Below, piece after piece: positions 16,668-25,561 of a DNA stretch of 64,000 bases. Under the pieces are notes generated by a model. It saw only the letters and a list, made by a program, of their open reading frames with translations. It made no database searches and was not told the DNA's origin. Both the position numbers and the translations under genes were made by a program. Source of the DNA: Clostridium_AD sp050717545 (GTDB lineage Bacteria; Bacillota; Clostridia; Clostridiales; Clostridiaceae); contig NZ_JBOITN010000028.1 in assembly GCF_050717545.1 (NCBI RefSeq), forward strand, positions 62,001-126,000. Reading direction: 5' to 3'. Numbering within the stretch: the first letter of the stretch is position 1; the number at the start of each line of letters is the position of its first letter.

Positions 16668-17629
16668 TATATGTTACTTTCAGCTTTTAGGTTGCTAACC
16701 AAATCTTCTATATCATTAGGAAGTTTTGATTCTAATATAAGCGAATCACCTGTCCTAGGGTGTGGGATGATTAATTTATAAGCATGTAGTGCCTGCCTAT
16801 CTATATACTCCCCCTCACAAGTTCCATAAAGACTGTCCCCATAAAGCGGATGACCAATATGACTTAAATGAACACGAATTTGATGAGTTCTACCAGTTTC
16901 TAAAGTAACTTTTAGTAAATCCCCATTTTCAAAAGAATCAATAACCTCATAATGAGTTATACTTCTTTGTCCATCTTCCCAAACTTCTCTTTTTGCACTA
17001 TCTTTATTTGGGTTTCCAATAGGTAGATCTATAGTCCCTGTCTTATTTTCCATATTACCATGTACAACAGCCATATAACTTTTTTCAAATATTTTGCCTT
17101 TATCATTGTTTTTCATATTGCTACTAATATTTACATCGTTTCCATGCATGTCTCTAGCTAACGCCATATGTGAAAATTGGTTTTTTGCAATTATTATAAG
17201 ACCTGAAGTGTCTCTATCTAGTCTACTAACTAATCTAACAATGCAATTTTCCCCTTTTTCCTTAAAATAATATAAAACTCCATTTGCCAGAGTTCCATAA
17301 GGATGACCATGAGTCGGATGAACCACTATGCCAGGACTCTTATTAATAACAATAAGATCTATATCCTCATATACAATGTCTAATTCCATCTTCTCTGGCT
17401 CGATGTTTTGATGTTCATCCCGCTTCATGTCAATTTCTATTTTATCTCCGGAATTTATTCTCAAATTTAACTTAGCTAGCTTATCATTTACATTTATTTT
17501 ACCACTAAGCCCTGAACTTTTTATAAATCTACCAGATAAGTTTTCTGAATATTTTAAATAATCCCGTATTTTTACATCAGAAACATCTGCTCCAACTATA
17601 TAGGTTAATTTATCATTAAGCAATAGCAA
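16667..17629 (-). CDS. RluA/RluD-family pseudouridine synthase
   Basis: A 320-residue RluA-family enzyme that isomerises uridine to pseudouridine in structured RNA, usually 23S rRNA. N-terminal S4-like RNA-binding region (about 10-80), then DLIVINKSPGIVVHPTHGH, the catalytic motif RLDRDTSGL with the nucleophilic Asp, and GRTHQIRVHLSHIGHPLYGD. All key motifs are intact. An insertion (NDVNISSNMKNNDKGKI, about residues 170-186) lengthens the loop after the active site. The start is TTG at 17629, overlapping the ridA stop by 14 bases; a second TTG two codons later is also possible. Substrate (which uridines) cannot be told. Confidence 0.9.
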   Translation of the reverse strand: MLLLNDKLTYIVGADVSDVKIRDYLKYSENLSGRFIKSSGLSGKINVNDKLAKLNLRINSGDKIEIDMKRDEHQNIEPEKMELDIVYEDIDLIVINKSPGIVVHPTHGHPYGTLANGVLYYFKEKGENCIVRLVSRLDRDTSGLIIIAKNQFSHMALARDMHGNDVNISSNMKNNDKGKIFEKSYMAVVHGNMENKTGTIDLPIGNPNKDSAKREVWEDGQRSITHYEVIDSFENGDLLKVTLETGRTHQIRVHLSHIGHPLYGDSLYGTCEGEYIDRQALHAYKLIIPHPRTGDSLILESKLPNDIEDLVSNLKAESNI

Positions 17630-17996
17630 TTACTTCTATTTCAATTAAAGCATCCTTAGGAAGTTTAGCTGCCTGGACACAAGATCTAGCTGGAGGATTT
17701 ATGCTAAAATATTTAGCATACACTTCATTCATAAGATCAAAATCATTAATATCCTTTAAAAATACTAAAGTTTTCACTACCTTATCCATAGTTGTTCCAG
17801 CTTCTTCTAATACAGCCTTTACATTCTCTAAAGATAACGCAGTAGCTTTTTTTATATTATCATTTATAAATTCACCAGTAACCACATTTATCGCTAGTTG
17901 CCCCGATGTATATATTAAATTACCTACTTTTACAGCCTGAGAATATGGCCCAAGCGCTGCTGGTGCATTTTTAGTGCTTATTATTTGTTTTTCCAT
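17616..17996 (-). CDS. ridA: RidA family enamine/imine deaminase
   Basis: 126 residues matching YjgF/YER057c/UK114: GPYSQAVKVGNLIYTSGQ at the N-terminus and INPPARSCVQAAKLPKDALIEIEVIAIA at the C-terminus, with the conserved Arg of PPARSCV that binds the substrate carboxylate. RidA hydrolyses reactive 2-aminoacrylate and related imines released by PLP enzymes. Trimeric, cytoplasmic. It is translationally coupled to the downstream pseudouridine synthase and follows the LCP gene by about 30 bp. Confidence 0.95.
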   Translation of the reverse strand: MEKQIISTKNAPAALGPYSQAVKVGNLIYTSGQLAINVVTGEFINDNIKKATALSLENVKAVLEEAGTTMDKVVKTLVFLKDINDFDLMNEVYAKYFSINPPARSCVQAAKLPKDALIEIEVIAIA

Positions 17997-18025
17997 TTTT
18001 ATCTCTCCCTTATAAGTCCTTATAA

Positions 18026-19297
18026 TTAATGCATGAGTTCATGATCTTCACCTAATAAAACTATTATATCAAATTCTTTATTACTAGATTCTAGAAATTC
18101 AATATTATCTATTTTAAAATCTTTTTGTAGATCATCTTTCATGCTTTCATCTCCATTATATACCGTAATTTTACTTTTGCTAGTTGCCTCACCATTTCCC
18201 GTTATAGCTTTACTATAGTCATTTTCCATAAGATAAGTGTTAAAATCACTTGCAAGTCCTGATATTTTTGTACCGTTATTAACCTTTATCTTTAGTTTTG
18301 ATTTATTAATAGTAACATGACCATTATTTAATTCTGAAATAATTTTCTCGTTTTTGGCATCTTCATATACTACATATGATATACCTTTTATATCCTTTAA
18401 GTCACCTTTAATAGTCTCCATAGTAAGTTTACCATCACCAATAGTTGCAAATATATAACCATATTTAATTATTTCATTAGCATCCATATTAGTTTCTACA
18501 GAACTTTTAATTGCTGATAAAATACTTGGAATTTTAATTACTATAATAGGACTTTTTACTTTATCCATCACTTTAGATATAAATAAATGTTGATTTTCTA
18601 TTCTACCAAGGTCACCATTTTCAAAACCAGAACCATCTGTATTTTTTCTCCACCTAAAAAATTCCTCAGCTTTTTTACCATCTAAGTGAACTGTTGTACC
18701 TTTGTCAAAATGAATGCTTAAGTCTTGAGTAGGATCCTCATAATCCATTTGCCTTGTTATCTCCATATCCACTCCACCAATAGCATTAATTACCTTATCA
18801 AATCCCTCATAATTAATTTTGCCATAATAATCAATATGTACGTCCAAGATAGTTTCGACTGCAGCAACAGCATAATCAACCCCACCTATAGCATGAGCAG
18901 CATTAATCTTTTGATTTTTCCCATTAACACTAACTAAGGTATCTCTAGGAATGGATACCATACTAATTTTTTTGTCATCTGCATTATAATGTGCAAGTAT
19001 CATTGTATCTGTCCTCGCACGATTATCAGCACTGGTAGAACCAACAGTCCCCACATCCACACCCATAACCAGTATGTTGCATGATTCACCATTTTTTTTA
19101 ATATTTTCAAGCTGCTCTGCACTAAGTCCAGATGTTGTGTCATGTTTTGATAAATCTACTGCATCGTTATTTAAATTAGCTAAATAGAAATAAAAGCACC
19201 CAAAAACTAATAGAAAAGTCGCCACTATAACAGTAGTTGTAACAATTACAAATCTTTTATAGTTTACTATTCTTTTGTGTTTTTTATTATTACTCAT
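18026..19297 (-). CDS. LytR-CpsA-Psr (LCP) family cell-wall glycopolymer ligase
   Basis: A 423-residue protein with a short basic N-terminus, one membrane anchor (about residues 15-37), the extracellular LCP domain (about 72-240: NILVMGVDVG, RTDTMILAHY, SIPRDTLV, KINYEGFDKVINAIGGVD, FFRWRKN) and a C-terminal LytR_C domain (about 330-420). LCP enzymes transfer teichoic-acid-like polymers from lipid carriers to peptidoglycan. The conserved Arg and Asp residues of the catalytic domain are in place. Sits downstream of nadD-yqeK; rsfS, often found beside yqeK, is not seen here. Confidence 0.92.
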   Translation of the reverse strand: MSNNKKHKRIVNYKRFVIVTTTVIVATFLLVFGCFYFYLANLNNDAVDLSKHDTTSGLSAEQLENIKKNGESCNILVMGVDVGTVGSTSADNRARTDTMILAHYNADDKKISMVSIPRDTLVSVNGKNQKINAAHAIGGVDYAVAAVETILDVHIDYYGKINYEGFDKVINAIGGVDMEITRQMDYEDPTQDLSIHFDKGTTVHLDGKKAEEFFRWRKNTDGSGFENGDLGRIENQHLFISKVMDKVKSPIIVIKIPSILSAIKSSVETNMDANEIIKYGYIFATIGDGKLTMETIKGDLKDIKGISYVVYEDAKNEKIISELNNGHVTINKSKLKIKVNNGTKISGLASDFNTYLMENDYSKAITGNGEATSKSKITVYNGDESMKDDLQKDFKIDNIEFLESSNKEFDIIVLLGEDHELMH

Positions 19298-19301
19298 AAT
19301 C

Positions 19302-19874
19302 TCACCTTCTGCTTTTACTTAATAAATAATTTCTTGCATCTATTGTATTCATATGCAATAATCCACTTTTACTTATAATATATTTTATGGTGTTGTCAAA
19401 TGATTTTAATATAGCAGCATCTAAATCTATTTGAGTTAAACTTCGCAGCTCTTCTACCCCACTAAATGCCCTTAAAGGTTCTATATAATCTGCAATGTAA
19501 ATTATCTTCTCTAAAGTGCTCATATTTTTCCTGCCAGTAGTATGATATCTAATTGACATTAAAATATCCTCATCATTTATTCCCATTTCATCTTTAGCTA
19601 TTATGCTTGCCACTAGTCCATGCAAAATAGATGGATTTTGAATTTCTATATCACTTATCTCTATTTTATGATCACTCACAACTTTTATAAGCTGGATATT
19701 TGTCAAATTCTTAGCACAATCATGTACTAAACCTGCTATATGCGCTTTTTCTATATTCTGATGGTATCTTTTCGCAAGTAGTGCCGCAGTATCACTAACG
19801 CTTAAACTATGATTAAATCTACTTTCTTTTAAATTCACTTTTATATAATCAAGCATTTGTTTTTCATTCCACAT
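19302..19874 (-). CDS. yqeK: YqeK family HD phosphohydrolase (Ap4A hydrolase)
   Basis: 190 residues with an HD domain: the first metal His in RFNHSLSVSDTAALLAKRY, HDCAKNL as the HD pair, and HGLVASIIAKDEMGI plus YIADYIEP. YqeK enzymes hydrolyse diadenosine tetraphosphate symmetrically to ADP. The nadD-yqeK pair is conserved in Firmicutes; here they are 54 bp apart in the same direction. AGGAGGATTTTA precedes the ATG. Confidence 0.93.
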   Translation of the reverse strand: MWNEKQMLDYIKVNLKESRFNHSLSVSDTAALLAKRYHQNIEKAHIAGLVHDCAKNLTNIQLIKVVSDHKIEISDIEIQNPSILHGLVASIIAKDEMGINDEDILMSIRYHTTGRKNMSTLEKIIYIADYIEPLRAFSGVEELRSLTQIDLDAAILKSFDNTIKYIISKSGLLHMNTIDARNYLLSKSRR

Positions 19875-19928
19875 TAAAATCCTCCTATACTTCTAAATCT
19901 TAGAAAATAGCTACGGATTATTTAGTTC

Positions 19929-20528
19929 CTATTTATACAAATGATTTTTGTCAATGATTCCCTTTACGCCTCTAGGAAGAAGATAATCAACTTTTCTACC
20001 TTGTTTTATGTTACTTCGAATATTAGTAGATGATATATCTATAATTGGCATATTCAAAAAAAATATTTTATTATTAAATTTTTCTTCTAAATATTTTTTC
20101 TGTCTTAACACTTTTTTTACTTCGAATCCTGCCCTGTTGTAAACTACTAGTTTACAATTATCAAGTATTCTTTCTACATTTTTCCAATTTCTTAAATCCA
20201 TTAAGCTATCTGTACCAATTAAAAAATACCATTCTACATCACTTTGCAAATTATTAAAAAGCTCCAGAGTTTCATAGGTATAACTATTTTCTTTTTTATT
20301 TATTTCATAATCACTTATTTCAAATTTTTCTTCGTTTATCACAGCCTTTTCAACTAGATCATATCTAATTTGAGCATCTGTAATATTTTTATTGAGTTTA
20401 TTAGGTGGATTACCCGCTGGCATAAATATAACTTTATCCAAATGTAGATTATATAATGCTTCATAGGCAATGTGAACATGACCTATATGAATAGGGTCAA
20501 ATGTTCCTCCAAAAATAGCCTTTTTCAC
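19929..20528 (-). CDS. nadD: Nicotinate-nucleotide adenylyltransferase
   Basis: 199 residues with the nucleotidyltransferase motif GGTFDPIHIGHVHIA, PAGNPPNK, the GTDSLMDLRNWK segment and the C-terminal ISSTNIRSNI. Converts nicotinate mononucleotide and ATP to deamido-NAD. GTG start with AAGGTGTTATA upstream. nadC and nadB of the same pathway are 40 kb away in the window. Confidence 0.95.
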   Translation of the reverse strand: MKKAIFGGTFDPIHIGHVHIAYEALYNLHLDKVIFMPAGNPPNKLNKNITDAQIRYDLVEKAVINEEKFEISDYEINKKENSYTYETLELFNNLQSDVEWYFLIGTDSLMDLRNWKNVERILDNCKLVVYNRAGFEVKKVLRQKKYLEEKFNNKIFFLNMPIIDISSTNIRSNIKQGRKVDYLLPRGVKGIIDKNHLYK

Positions 20529-20599
20529 TATAACACCTTCTTTATATTATAATACCCCCCAAAGAAAAAAACAGAACAATTTCTAATTTGTATAGAGGA

Positions 20600-20625
20600 A
20601 AAAGCATGTAAGATTACATGCTTTT
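20600..20625 (-). terminator. Terminator of yhbY
   Basis: AAAAGCATGTA/TACATGCTTTT, 11-bp stem with a 4-nt loop, overlapping the yhbY stop codon. Confidence 0.75.
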
Positions 20626-20914
20626 ATGGTAATTCAATTCTAGGCTTATTTATTGACCTTTTATATAGTACACATTTACTTCCGATAGATTGAACTCCCT
20701 CTGCTCCTATTGCTTCACAAATTATATCTGAAGCTTCTCTCGCAGTTATCCCGCTATTGTTCAGTACTTTAATTTTAATTATCTCTCTAGATTCTAATGC
20801 TTCCCCTACTTGCTTTAAAAAATTTGATTCTACTCCCGCTTTCCCAAGCTGAAATATAGGTTGTAATGGGTTTGCAATAGTTCTTAAATAACTTCTTTGT
20901 TTACTTGTAATCAT
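20624..20914 (-). CDS. yhbY: YhbY-type CRM-domain RNA-binding protein
   Basis: A 96-residue single CRM domain: LTSKQRSYLRTIANPLQPIFQLGKAG-like N-terminus and ALESREIIKIKVLNN with the later SKCVLYKR. YhbY associates with pre-50S ribosomal particles. Located between obg and nadD, as in most Firmicutes, which ties it to ribosome assembly. GGAGGATATT precedes the ATG. Confidence 0.94.
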   Translation of the reverse strand: MITSKQRSYLRTIANPLQPIFQLGKAGVESNFLKQVGEALESREIIKIKVLNNSGITAREASDIICEAIGAEGVQSIGSKCVLYKRSINKPRIELP

Positions 20915-21017
20915 AATATCCTCCTAGCTACATGTTTGCCCCATGTAAATAAATAACAATCTGATGTTCCTGTATTTACATGCCTGGCAACTTATAAGAA
21001 TTTTCACTACTTATATT

Positions 21018-22301
21018 TTATAATAAGAATTCAAATTCGAATTTCTGTAGTCTTACTAAATCACCATCTTGAATTCCTTTTGCAACTAAAGCATCAAATA
21101 CGCCTTTATTCTTTAATACCTTGTGGAAATATTTGAGAGAATCTGGTTCGTTTATATTAACTGCATTAAGCAATCTTTCAACAAAACTTCCTTCAACAAC
21201 AAAAGTTCCTTGGTCATCCACTTCAATAGTGTATGTAAATCTTTTCTCTTCTATTATGAATTTGTCTTCATCCGCAATTACTAGTTCTGTAACCGGAATG
21301 GTAGATAACATTCTAGCTGCTTCTTTCATCAAATCTTCTACACCCTGATTTGTAGCTGCCGATATTTTAAATATTTTGCTATCATCATATCCCAATTCAT
21401 TCAATTTTTTCTTAAAGTTTTCAAATGCTTCATCATCAAATAGCAGATCACTTTTATTAGCAGCTATTATTTGAGGTCTATCCCATAACTTAACGCTATA
21501 TTTCCTAAGTTCTTCATTTATTTTCATAAAATCATCTACAGGATCTCTGCCTTCAATTCCTGAAATATCAACTACATGAATAAGCATTCTAGTTCGCTCA
21601 ATATGTCTTAAGAATCCTATTCCAAGACCTACTCCCTCAGCTGCTCCTTCAATTATTCCAGGTATATCAGCCATAACGAAATGTTGTGCACCCTTAACAC
21701 TTACTACTCCTAAATTTGGTTTCAATGTAGTAAAATGATAATTAGCAATTTTAGGTCTTGCTTTTGACACTACTGAGAGCAATGTTGACTTTCCTACATT
21801 TGGAAAACCTAATAATCCAACATCAGCTAAAATCTTAAGTTCAAGCTTAATCCATCGCTCTTCTCCTGGCATTCCAGGTTCTGCAAAATTAGGTGCTTGC
21901 CTTGTAGGCGTACAAAATTTAACATTACCTTTTCCGCCTTGTCCAGCTTTGCATACTCTATAAGTTTCACCATCATGAGCTAAATCACACATTATTTTAT
22001 TTGTTTCTAGATCACGTACAATAGTTCCCATTGGTACTTTAACATAAAGATGTTCTCCAGCTTTTCCATAGCACTTAGAACCTGAACCTGCTATTCCATT
22101 TTTTGCTACAAATTTTCTTGCATATGAAAAATCTAATAAAGTTGTCATACTCGCATCAACCACGAATGTTACATCTCCACCATTTCCACCATCTCCACCA
22201 TCTGGTCCACCCAGTGGTATATACTTTTCTGTTCTAAAAGAAACGGCTCCATTACCACCATTCCCAGATTTAACAAAAATCCTAGCTGTATCAATAAACA
22301 T
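21018..22301 (-). CDS. obg: GTPase Obg/CgtA
   Basis: A 427-residue GTPase with the N-terminal glycine-rich Obg fold (1-158, GGNGGDGGNGG-type loops), the G domain (G1 GFPNVGKST, G3 DIPG, G4 NKSD) and the C-terminal OCT domain (about 345-427). Obg acts in 50S maturation and stress or sporulation control. I start at ATG 22301, with AAGGTGA upstream, giving MFIDTARIFVKSG, the canonical N-terminus; a GTG three codons earlier is less likely. Sits between spo0B-like and yhbY. Confidence 0.96.
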   Translation of the reverse strand: MFIDTARIFVKSGNGGNGAVSFRTEKYIPLGGPDGGDGGNGGDVTFVVDASMTTLLDFSYARKFVAKNGIAGSGSKCYGKAGEHLYVKVPMGTIVRDLETNKIMCDLAHDGETYRVCKAGQGGKGNVKFCTPTRQAPNFAEPGMPGEERWIKLELKILADVGLLGFPNVGKSTLLSVVSKARPKIANYHFTTLKPNLGVVSVKGAQHFVMADIPGIIEGAAEGVGLGIGFLRHIERTRMLIHVVDISGIEGRDPVDDFMKINEELRKYSVKLWDRPQIIAANKSDLLFDDEAFENFKKKLNELGYDDSKIFKISAATNQGVEDLMKEAARMLSTIPVTELVIADEDKFIIEEKRFTYTIEVDDQGTFVVEGSFVERLLNAVNINEPDSLKYFHKVLKNKGVFDALVAKGIQDGDLVRLQKFEFEFLL

Positions 22302-22350
22302 ATATTTCACCTTACCTTAGCGCATTTTCTATTTTTTTAACTTTAATTTT

Positions 22351-22947
22351 TTAAAATATAATTCTATAAGCTATGTTATTATCAAAACTGCATTTATAAA
22401 TTCTTAAATCATCTATATCTCCATCTATTTGTTGCCATTCATCCATCCAACTCATATCGCCTACCATGGATTCATCATTAGCAATAAGTAGACTTTCACC
22501 TAGTTCATCTTCAAATATGTAAATATAAACAAAATTCTGATTAGTATCTTCAAGTTCCATAAATATAGCATTAACTAAATTATTTTTATTATTGTATTCA
22601 TTTTGAAAAATTCTATTTCTAAAACTATCAATCTCGATATCTATTTCTACTTTTATATCATTTGACCATAATTTTTTAATGTTTGTTTCAAGGCATAATG
22701 AAAATCTATTATCTTTCAATTTGTAAATTTCACTAATAATCTCATTTTGCTTAGCTAATTTCTCTATATATTCTAAAGCACCTTTTGGCCTCTTTATTTG
22801 CAAATATCCATATATAACTTGTAAATCATTCATAAAATCATGTCTTTGTTTTCTTAGTAAAATTATATCTTTATCTAAGTCATTCTTACCTAATTTGTCC
22901 TTATCTAATACATTTTCATGTAATCTATCTGTATCTAATTTAACCAT
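22351..22947 (-). CDS. Spo0B-like phosphotransferase
   Basis: 198 residues. After a charged leader, LLRKQRHDFMNDLQVIYGYLQI carries the His-Asp-x-x-Asn H-box of the Spo0B/CitA-type dimerisation helix, followed by a second helix (KGALEYIEKLAKQNEIISEIYKL) and a beta-rich C-terminal half with no readable ATP-binding motifs, as in Spo0B. In Bacillus, Spo0B relays phosphate from Spo0F to Spo0A and its gene lies exactly between rpmA and obg, as here. Clostridia are usually said to lack the relay, so the partner is unknown. Start at ATG 22947 with GGAGG five bases upstream. A Spo0B-type alpha-helical domain is well supported; function is inferred. Confidence 0.8.
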   Translation of the reverse strand: MVKLDTDRLHENVLDKDKLGKNDLDKDIILLRKQRHDFMNDLQVIYGYLQIKRPKGALEYIEKLAKQNEIISEIYKLKDNRFSLCLETNIKKLWSNDIKVEIDIEIDSFRNRIFQNEYNNKNNLVNAIFMELEDTNQNFVYIYIFEDELGESLLIANDESMVGDMSWMDEWQQIDGDIDDLRIYKCSFDNNIAYRIIF

Positions 22948-22976
22948 TATATCCTCCAAAAGAGAATTTTAAAAAA

Positions 22977-22993
22977 GCACCCTTTAAGGGTGC
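22977..22993 (-). terminator. Terminator after rpmA
   Basis: GCACCCTT, one base, AAGGGTGC, followed on the minus strand by TTTTTTAAAA, between rpmA and the Spo0B-like gene. May only reduce readthrough into the next genes. Confidence 0.75.
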
Positions 22994-22999
22994 CTTAAA

Positions 23000-23302
23000 T
23001 TATTCAGCAATAGACATTTCTACTTCAACAGGATAAACGCTTGCTTTTTTCTTCATTTTTCCCATTCTTTCGAATTTTACAATTCCATCAATTTTAGCAA
23101 AAAGAGTGTCATCTCCACCTATTCCAACATTGTTTCCTGGATGAATTTTTGTTCCTCTTTGTCTTACTAAGATATTACCTGAAAGAACAAATTGTCCATC
23201 TGCACGTTTTGTTCCAAGTCTTTTAGAATCACTATCTCTACCATTTCTTGAGCTACCTACTCCTTTTTTATGAGCAAATAACTGAAGGTTCATAACTAAC
23301 AT
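23000..23302 (-). CDS. rpmA: 50S ribosomal protein L27 (with cleavable N-terminal extension)
   Basis: 100 residues: MLVMNLQLFA followed by HKKGVGSSRNGRDSDSKRLG, the bL27 core, and GNILVRQRGTKIHPGNNVG. The first ten residues are the Firmicutes-type extension (xLNLQxFA) removed by the protease Prp, whose gene is immediately upstream. The mature N-terminus reaches the peptidyl-transferase centre. Ribosome site GGAGGTG nine bases before the ATG. Confidence 0.97.
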   Translation of the reverse strand: MLVMNLQLFAHKKGVGSSRNGRDSDSKRLGTKRADGQFVLSGNILVRQRGTKIHPGNNVGIGGDDTLFAKIDGIVKFERMGKMKKKASVYPVEVEMSIAE

Positions 23303-23306
23303 AGTA

Positions 23307-23639
23307 TTACACCTCCTCTATTTCTACTTTTATATATTTACCGTAAGTAATTTCTAAACTCTTAAGTCCAAGTATCATTGTTTCAAGTAAAACTTGACAT
23401 CTTTCGATATCTTCTAGAATTTGATCTTCTAAATTTAAATTTAAAAACCCATCATCTATAACATACTTTACCTTAATTTTTAAAACTTCCTCAATTCCAA
23501 TAACTGTAGTTTGAGAAATTGTTGAAATAGCACAACATATTAAATCTATATCCAACTGTTTTTCCTTAGGCAATGCATGACCTTTTATTTTAAAAGAAAT
23601 TATTTTACCAGACCTGCGGACAAATTTAACTTTGACCAT
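23307..23639 (-). CDS. prp: Ribosomal-processing cysteine protease Prp
   Basis: 110 residues with the Prp catalytic pair: His in GHALP (about residue 21) and Cys in DLICCAIS (about 35). It removes the N-terminal extension of L27, which is encoded next door with the expected cleavage sequence. The gene keeps its usual place between rplU and rpmA and starts two bases after the rplU stop. Confidence 0.92.
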   Translation of the reverse strand: MVKVKFVRRSGKIISFKIKGHALPKEKQLDIDLICCAISTISQTTVIGIEEVLKIKVKYVIDDGFLNLNLEDQILEDIERCQVLLETMILGLKSLEITYGKYIKVEIEEV

Positions 23640-23641
23640 AA

Positions 23642-23953
23642 TTAAGCCTGTATCTTCTCAATTTGAATCTTAGTATATGCTTGTCTGTGTCCTTGTTTCT
23701 TTCTGTAATCTAACTTTCTCTTAAACTTAAAAACTACTACTTTTTTAGCTTTTCCTTGTGCTAATACTTTAGCAACAACTGTAGCTCCTTCAACTAGAGG
23801 TTTCCCAACTACTAAACCATCTTCTTTTCCTACTGCAAGAATTTCATTAAATTCAACAGTTGTTTCAACTTCAGCATTCAATTTTTCAACGAATAAAACG
23901 TCTCCTTCTTGAATTCTGTATTGTTTTCCACCAGTAACTAAAACTGCGTACAT
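23642..23953 (-). CDS. rplU: 50S ribosomal protein L21
   Basis: 103 residues beginning MYAVLVTGGKQYRIQEGDVLFVEKL, the bL21 signature, and ending with FKFKRKLDYRKKQGHRQAYTKIQIEKIQA. I start at ATG 23953, eight bases after AAGGAGGTG; an in-frame ATG 14 codons upstream lies in the conserved leader RNA and is not a start. First gene of rplU-prp-rpmA. Confidence 0.97.
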   Translation of the reverse strand: MYAVLVTGGKQYRIQEGDVLFVEKLNAEVETTVEFNEILAVGKEDGLVVGKPLVEGATVVAKVLAQGKAKKVVVFKFKRKLDYRKKQGHRQAYTKIQIEKIQA

Positions 23954-24057
23954 AAAATACACCTCCTTGATCCAGTCTCGCCATCCCAGGTACATACTTT
24001 TATGTATATCTATTTTAAAAGCAAATATGTTTTATAACCTTGTGTGTGCGGCCTACA
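23954..24057 (-). ncRNA. L21 leader RNA (autoregulatory 5' UTR)
   Basis: Between the promoter at 24064-24092 and rplU, the transcript contains GGCCGCACACACAAGGTT and, close to the start codon, ACCTGGGATGGCGAGACTGG then ATCAAGGAGGTG. This arrangement is typical of the Firmicutes L21 leader (Rfam L21_leader), thought to bind L21 and repress the operon. Recognised from memory of the consensus; not modelled. Confidence 0.65.
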
Positions 24058-24063
24058 AAAGCC

Positions 24064-24092
24064 ATTCTACCATATATTTATATGTTTGTAAA
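24064..24092 (-). promoter_or_regulatory. rplU operon promoter
   Basis: Minus strand TTTACA (24087-24092), 17-bp spacer, TAGAAT (24064-24069), just ahead of the L21 leader. Confidence 0.7.
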
Positions 24093-24098
24093 GCACAT

Positions 24099-25541
24099 TT
24101 ACCCATATATCTTAAATGCTAACAAATTCCTTATTTGGTTTGCAAAAATTAGCGATTCCACCTTGAATTTTTCTAAATGAGGAACATATTTTACATAAAT
24201 TTTACTATCTAGAGCTCCTATTTGTTTAACAAATTCTAAAATGTCCAGAGCAATATCATTTTGGTAAATCTGATCAATTTCAATATAAATATCTTTTAGT
24301 CCCTGTTCTTCTTGCATCTTAGCTATTTCGTTTTTAATTAAAAACTCTATATACGATAATTTAACCCTAGTACTCTTTCCCAAACAATGTTTGCATGGTT
24401 CCTCAATAAACTCATATATAGACTTTCCTCGTCTACGCCTTGCAATTTGAACTAAATTAAGTTGCGTAAAAGGATAAATTACAGTCTTATTTTTATCATC
24501 TGCAAAACCTTCTCTTAAAGCATCTAATATTTTTCTTCTCACATCTAAGTCTTCAATATCTATAAAATCTATTATAATAATACCGCTTAGATTTCGAAGC
24601 CTTATTTGTCTTGTTATCTCTTTTGCAGCATCAATATTTGTACTCTGGGCAGTTTTTTGTAATGAATGACTTTTTACATTTTTACCAGAGTTAACATCAA
24701 TTACATACATTGCCTCAGTTTTCTCAATTACAATATTCCCACCACATTTTAGTGATATTCTATGATTACGAAGACTTAGTATTTCCTTTTCTATTCCATA
24801 ATAGCCCATAAGATTTCTACTTTCATTATGGAGTTCAACTTTCACATCAATATCAGACCTGCTTTGCGTATATTTTTTAGCATATGCAAAATCACTTTCA
24901 TCATTTAATACTATATTCGATGTACTTTTATCTAATATATCTCGCAAAGTTCTGTTAAGTGCCCCAGCATCACTATATAGCAACATAGGATTTAATGAAT
25001 ATTTAGCACGATTAATAATATCTTTATATATTTCATATAAAGCGCTAACTTCATCATTTAGAATATCAATGCTCACATCAAAGGCGTTTGTCCTAATCAT
25101 AACCCCTATATCTAAGGGTTTATGTAACGTACTTACCACCATGTCCTCAAATTTTTTATTGTTTATTTTTTTAGAAAAGCTGATGTCTTTGTTTATATTT
25201 ACAACCACGGAGTACGTTCCTGGAATGCCAAAAGCACTAGTAACTTTAGCACCTTTTTTATTTATTTCTTCTTTTAAAACTTCAACAATGATTTCATCGC
25301 CTTTTCTTATCTTAGTATTATTAAATCGCGCGTCAATATACATATAACAATCTTTATTATGTCCAATATCTACAAAAGCACACTTAATTGCAGGAACAAT
25401 ATTTTTTACTACACCTTTATATATTTCCCCGGGAATAGGGCCACTATACTCCTGTTCTATAAAACATTCCTTTAATTTATTATTTTCTTTTATAGCTATC
25501 CTTAAAAATTCCTCTTGTCTTTCAATATATATCTCTTTCAC
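24099..25541 (-). CDS. rng: Ribonuclease E/G family endoribonuclease
   Basis: A 480-residue RNase G-like protein: S1-like domain (about 35-115, GEIYKGVVKNIVPAIKCAFVDIG), then catalytic region with the two metal-binding Asp in MYVIDVNSGK and IIIDFIDIED, and the zinc-link CKHC (about 385). It cleaves single-stranded 5'-monophosphate RNA in decay and rRNA maturation. No C-terminal degradosome scaffold as in E. coli RNase E. GTG start after AGGAGTAGG. Located upstream of rplU, as in many clostridia. Confidence 0.92.
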   Translation of the reverse strand: MKEIYIERQEEFLRIAIKENNKLKECFIEQEYSGPIPGEIYKGVVKNIVPAIKCAFVDIGHNKDCYMYIDARFNNTKIRKGDEIIVEVLKEEINKKGAKVTSAFGIPGTYSVVVNINKDISFSKKINNKKFEDMVVSTLHKPLDIGVMIRTNAFDVSIDILNDEVSALYEIYKDIINRAKYSLNPMLLYSDAGALNRTLRDILDKSTSNIVLNDESDFAYAKKYTQSRSDIDVKVELHNESRNLMGYYGIEKEILSLRNHRISLKCGGNIVIEKTEAMYVIDVNSGKNVKSHSLQKTAQSTNIDAAKEITRQIRLRNLSGIIIIDFIDIEDLDVRRKILDALREGFADDKNKTVIYPFTQLNLVQIARRRRGKSIYEFIEEPCKHCLGKSTRVKLSYIEFLIKNEIAKMQEEQGLKDIYIEIDQIYQNDIALDILEFVKQIGALDSKIYVKYVPHLEKFKVESLIFANQIRNLLAFKIYG

Positions 25542-25561
25542 TTTAACCTACTCCTATTGTA

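Noticed and set aside
23609..23625. CCTGCGGAC inside prp
   Set aside because: Short partial match to the repeat core in normal coding sequence (arginine codons); chance.
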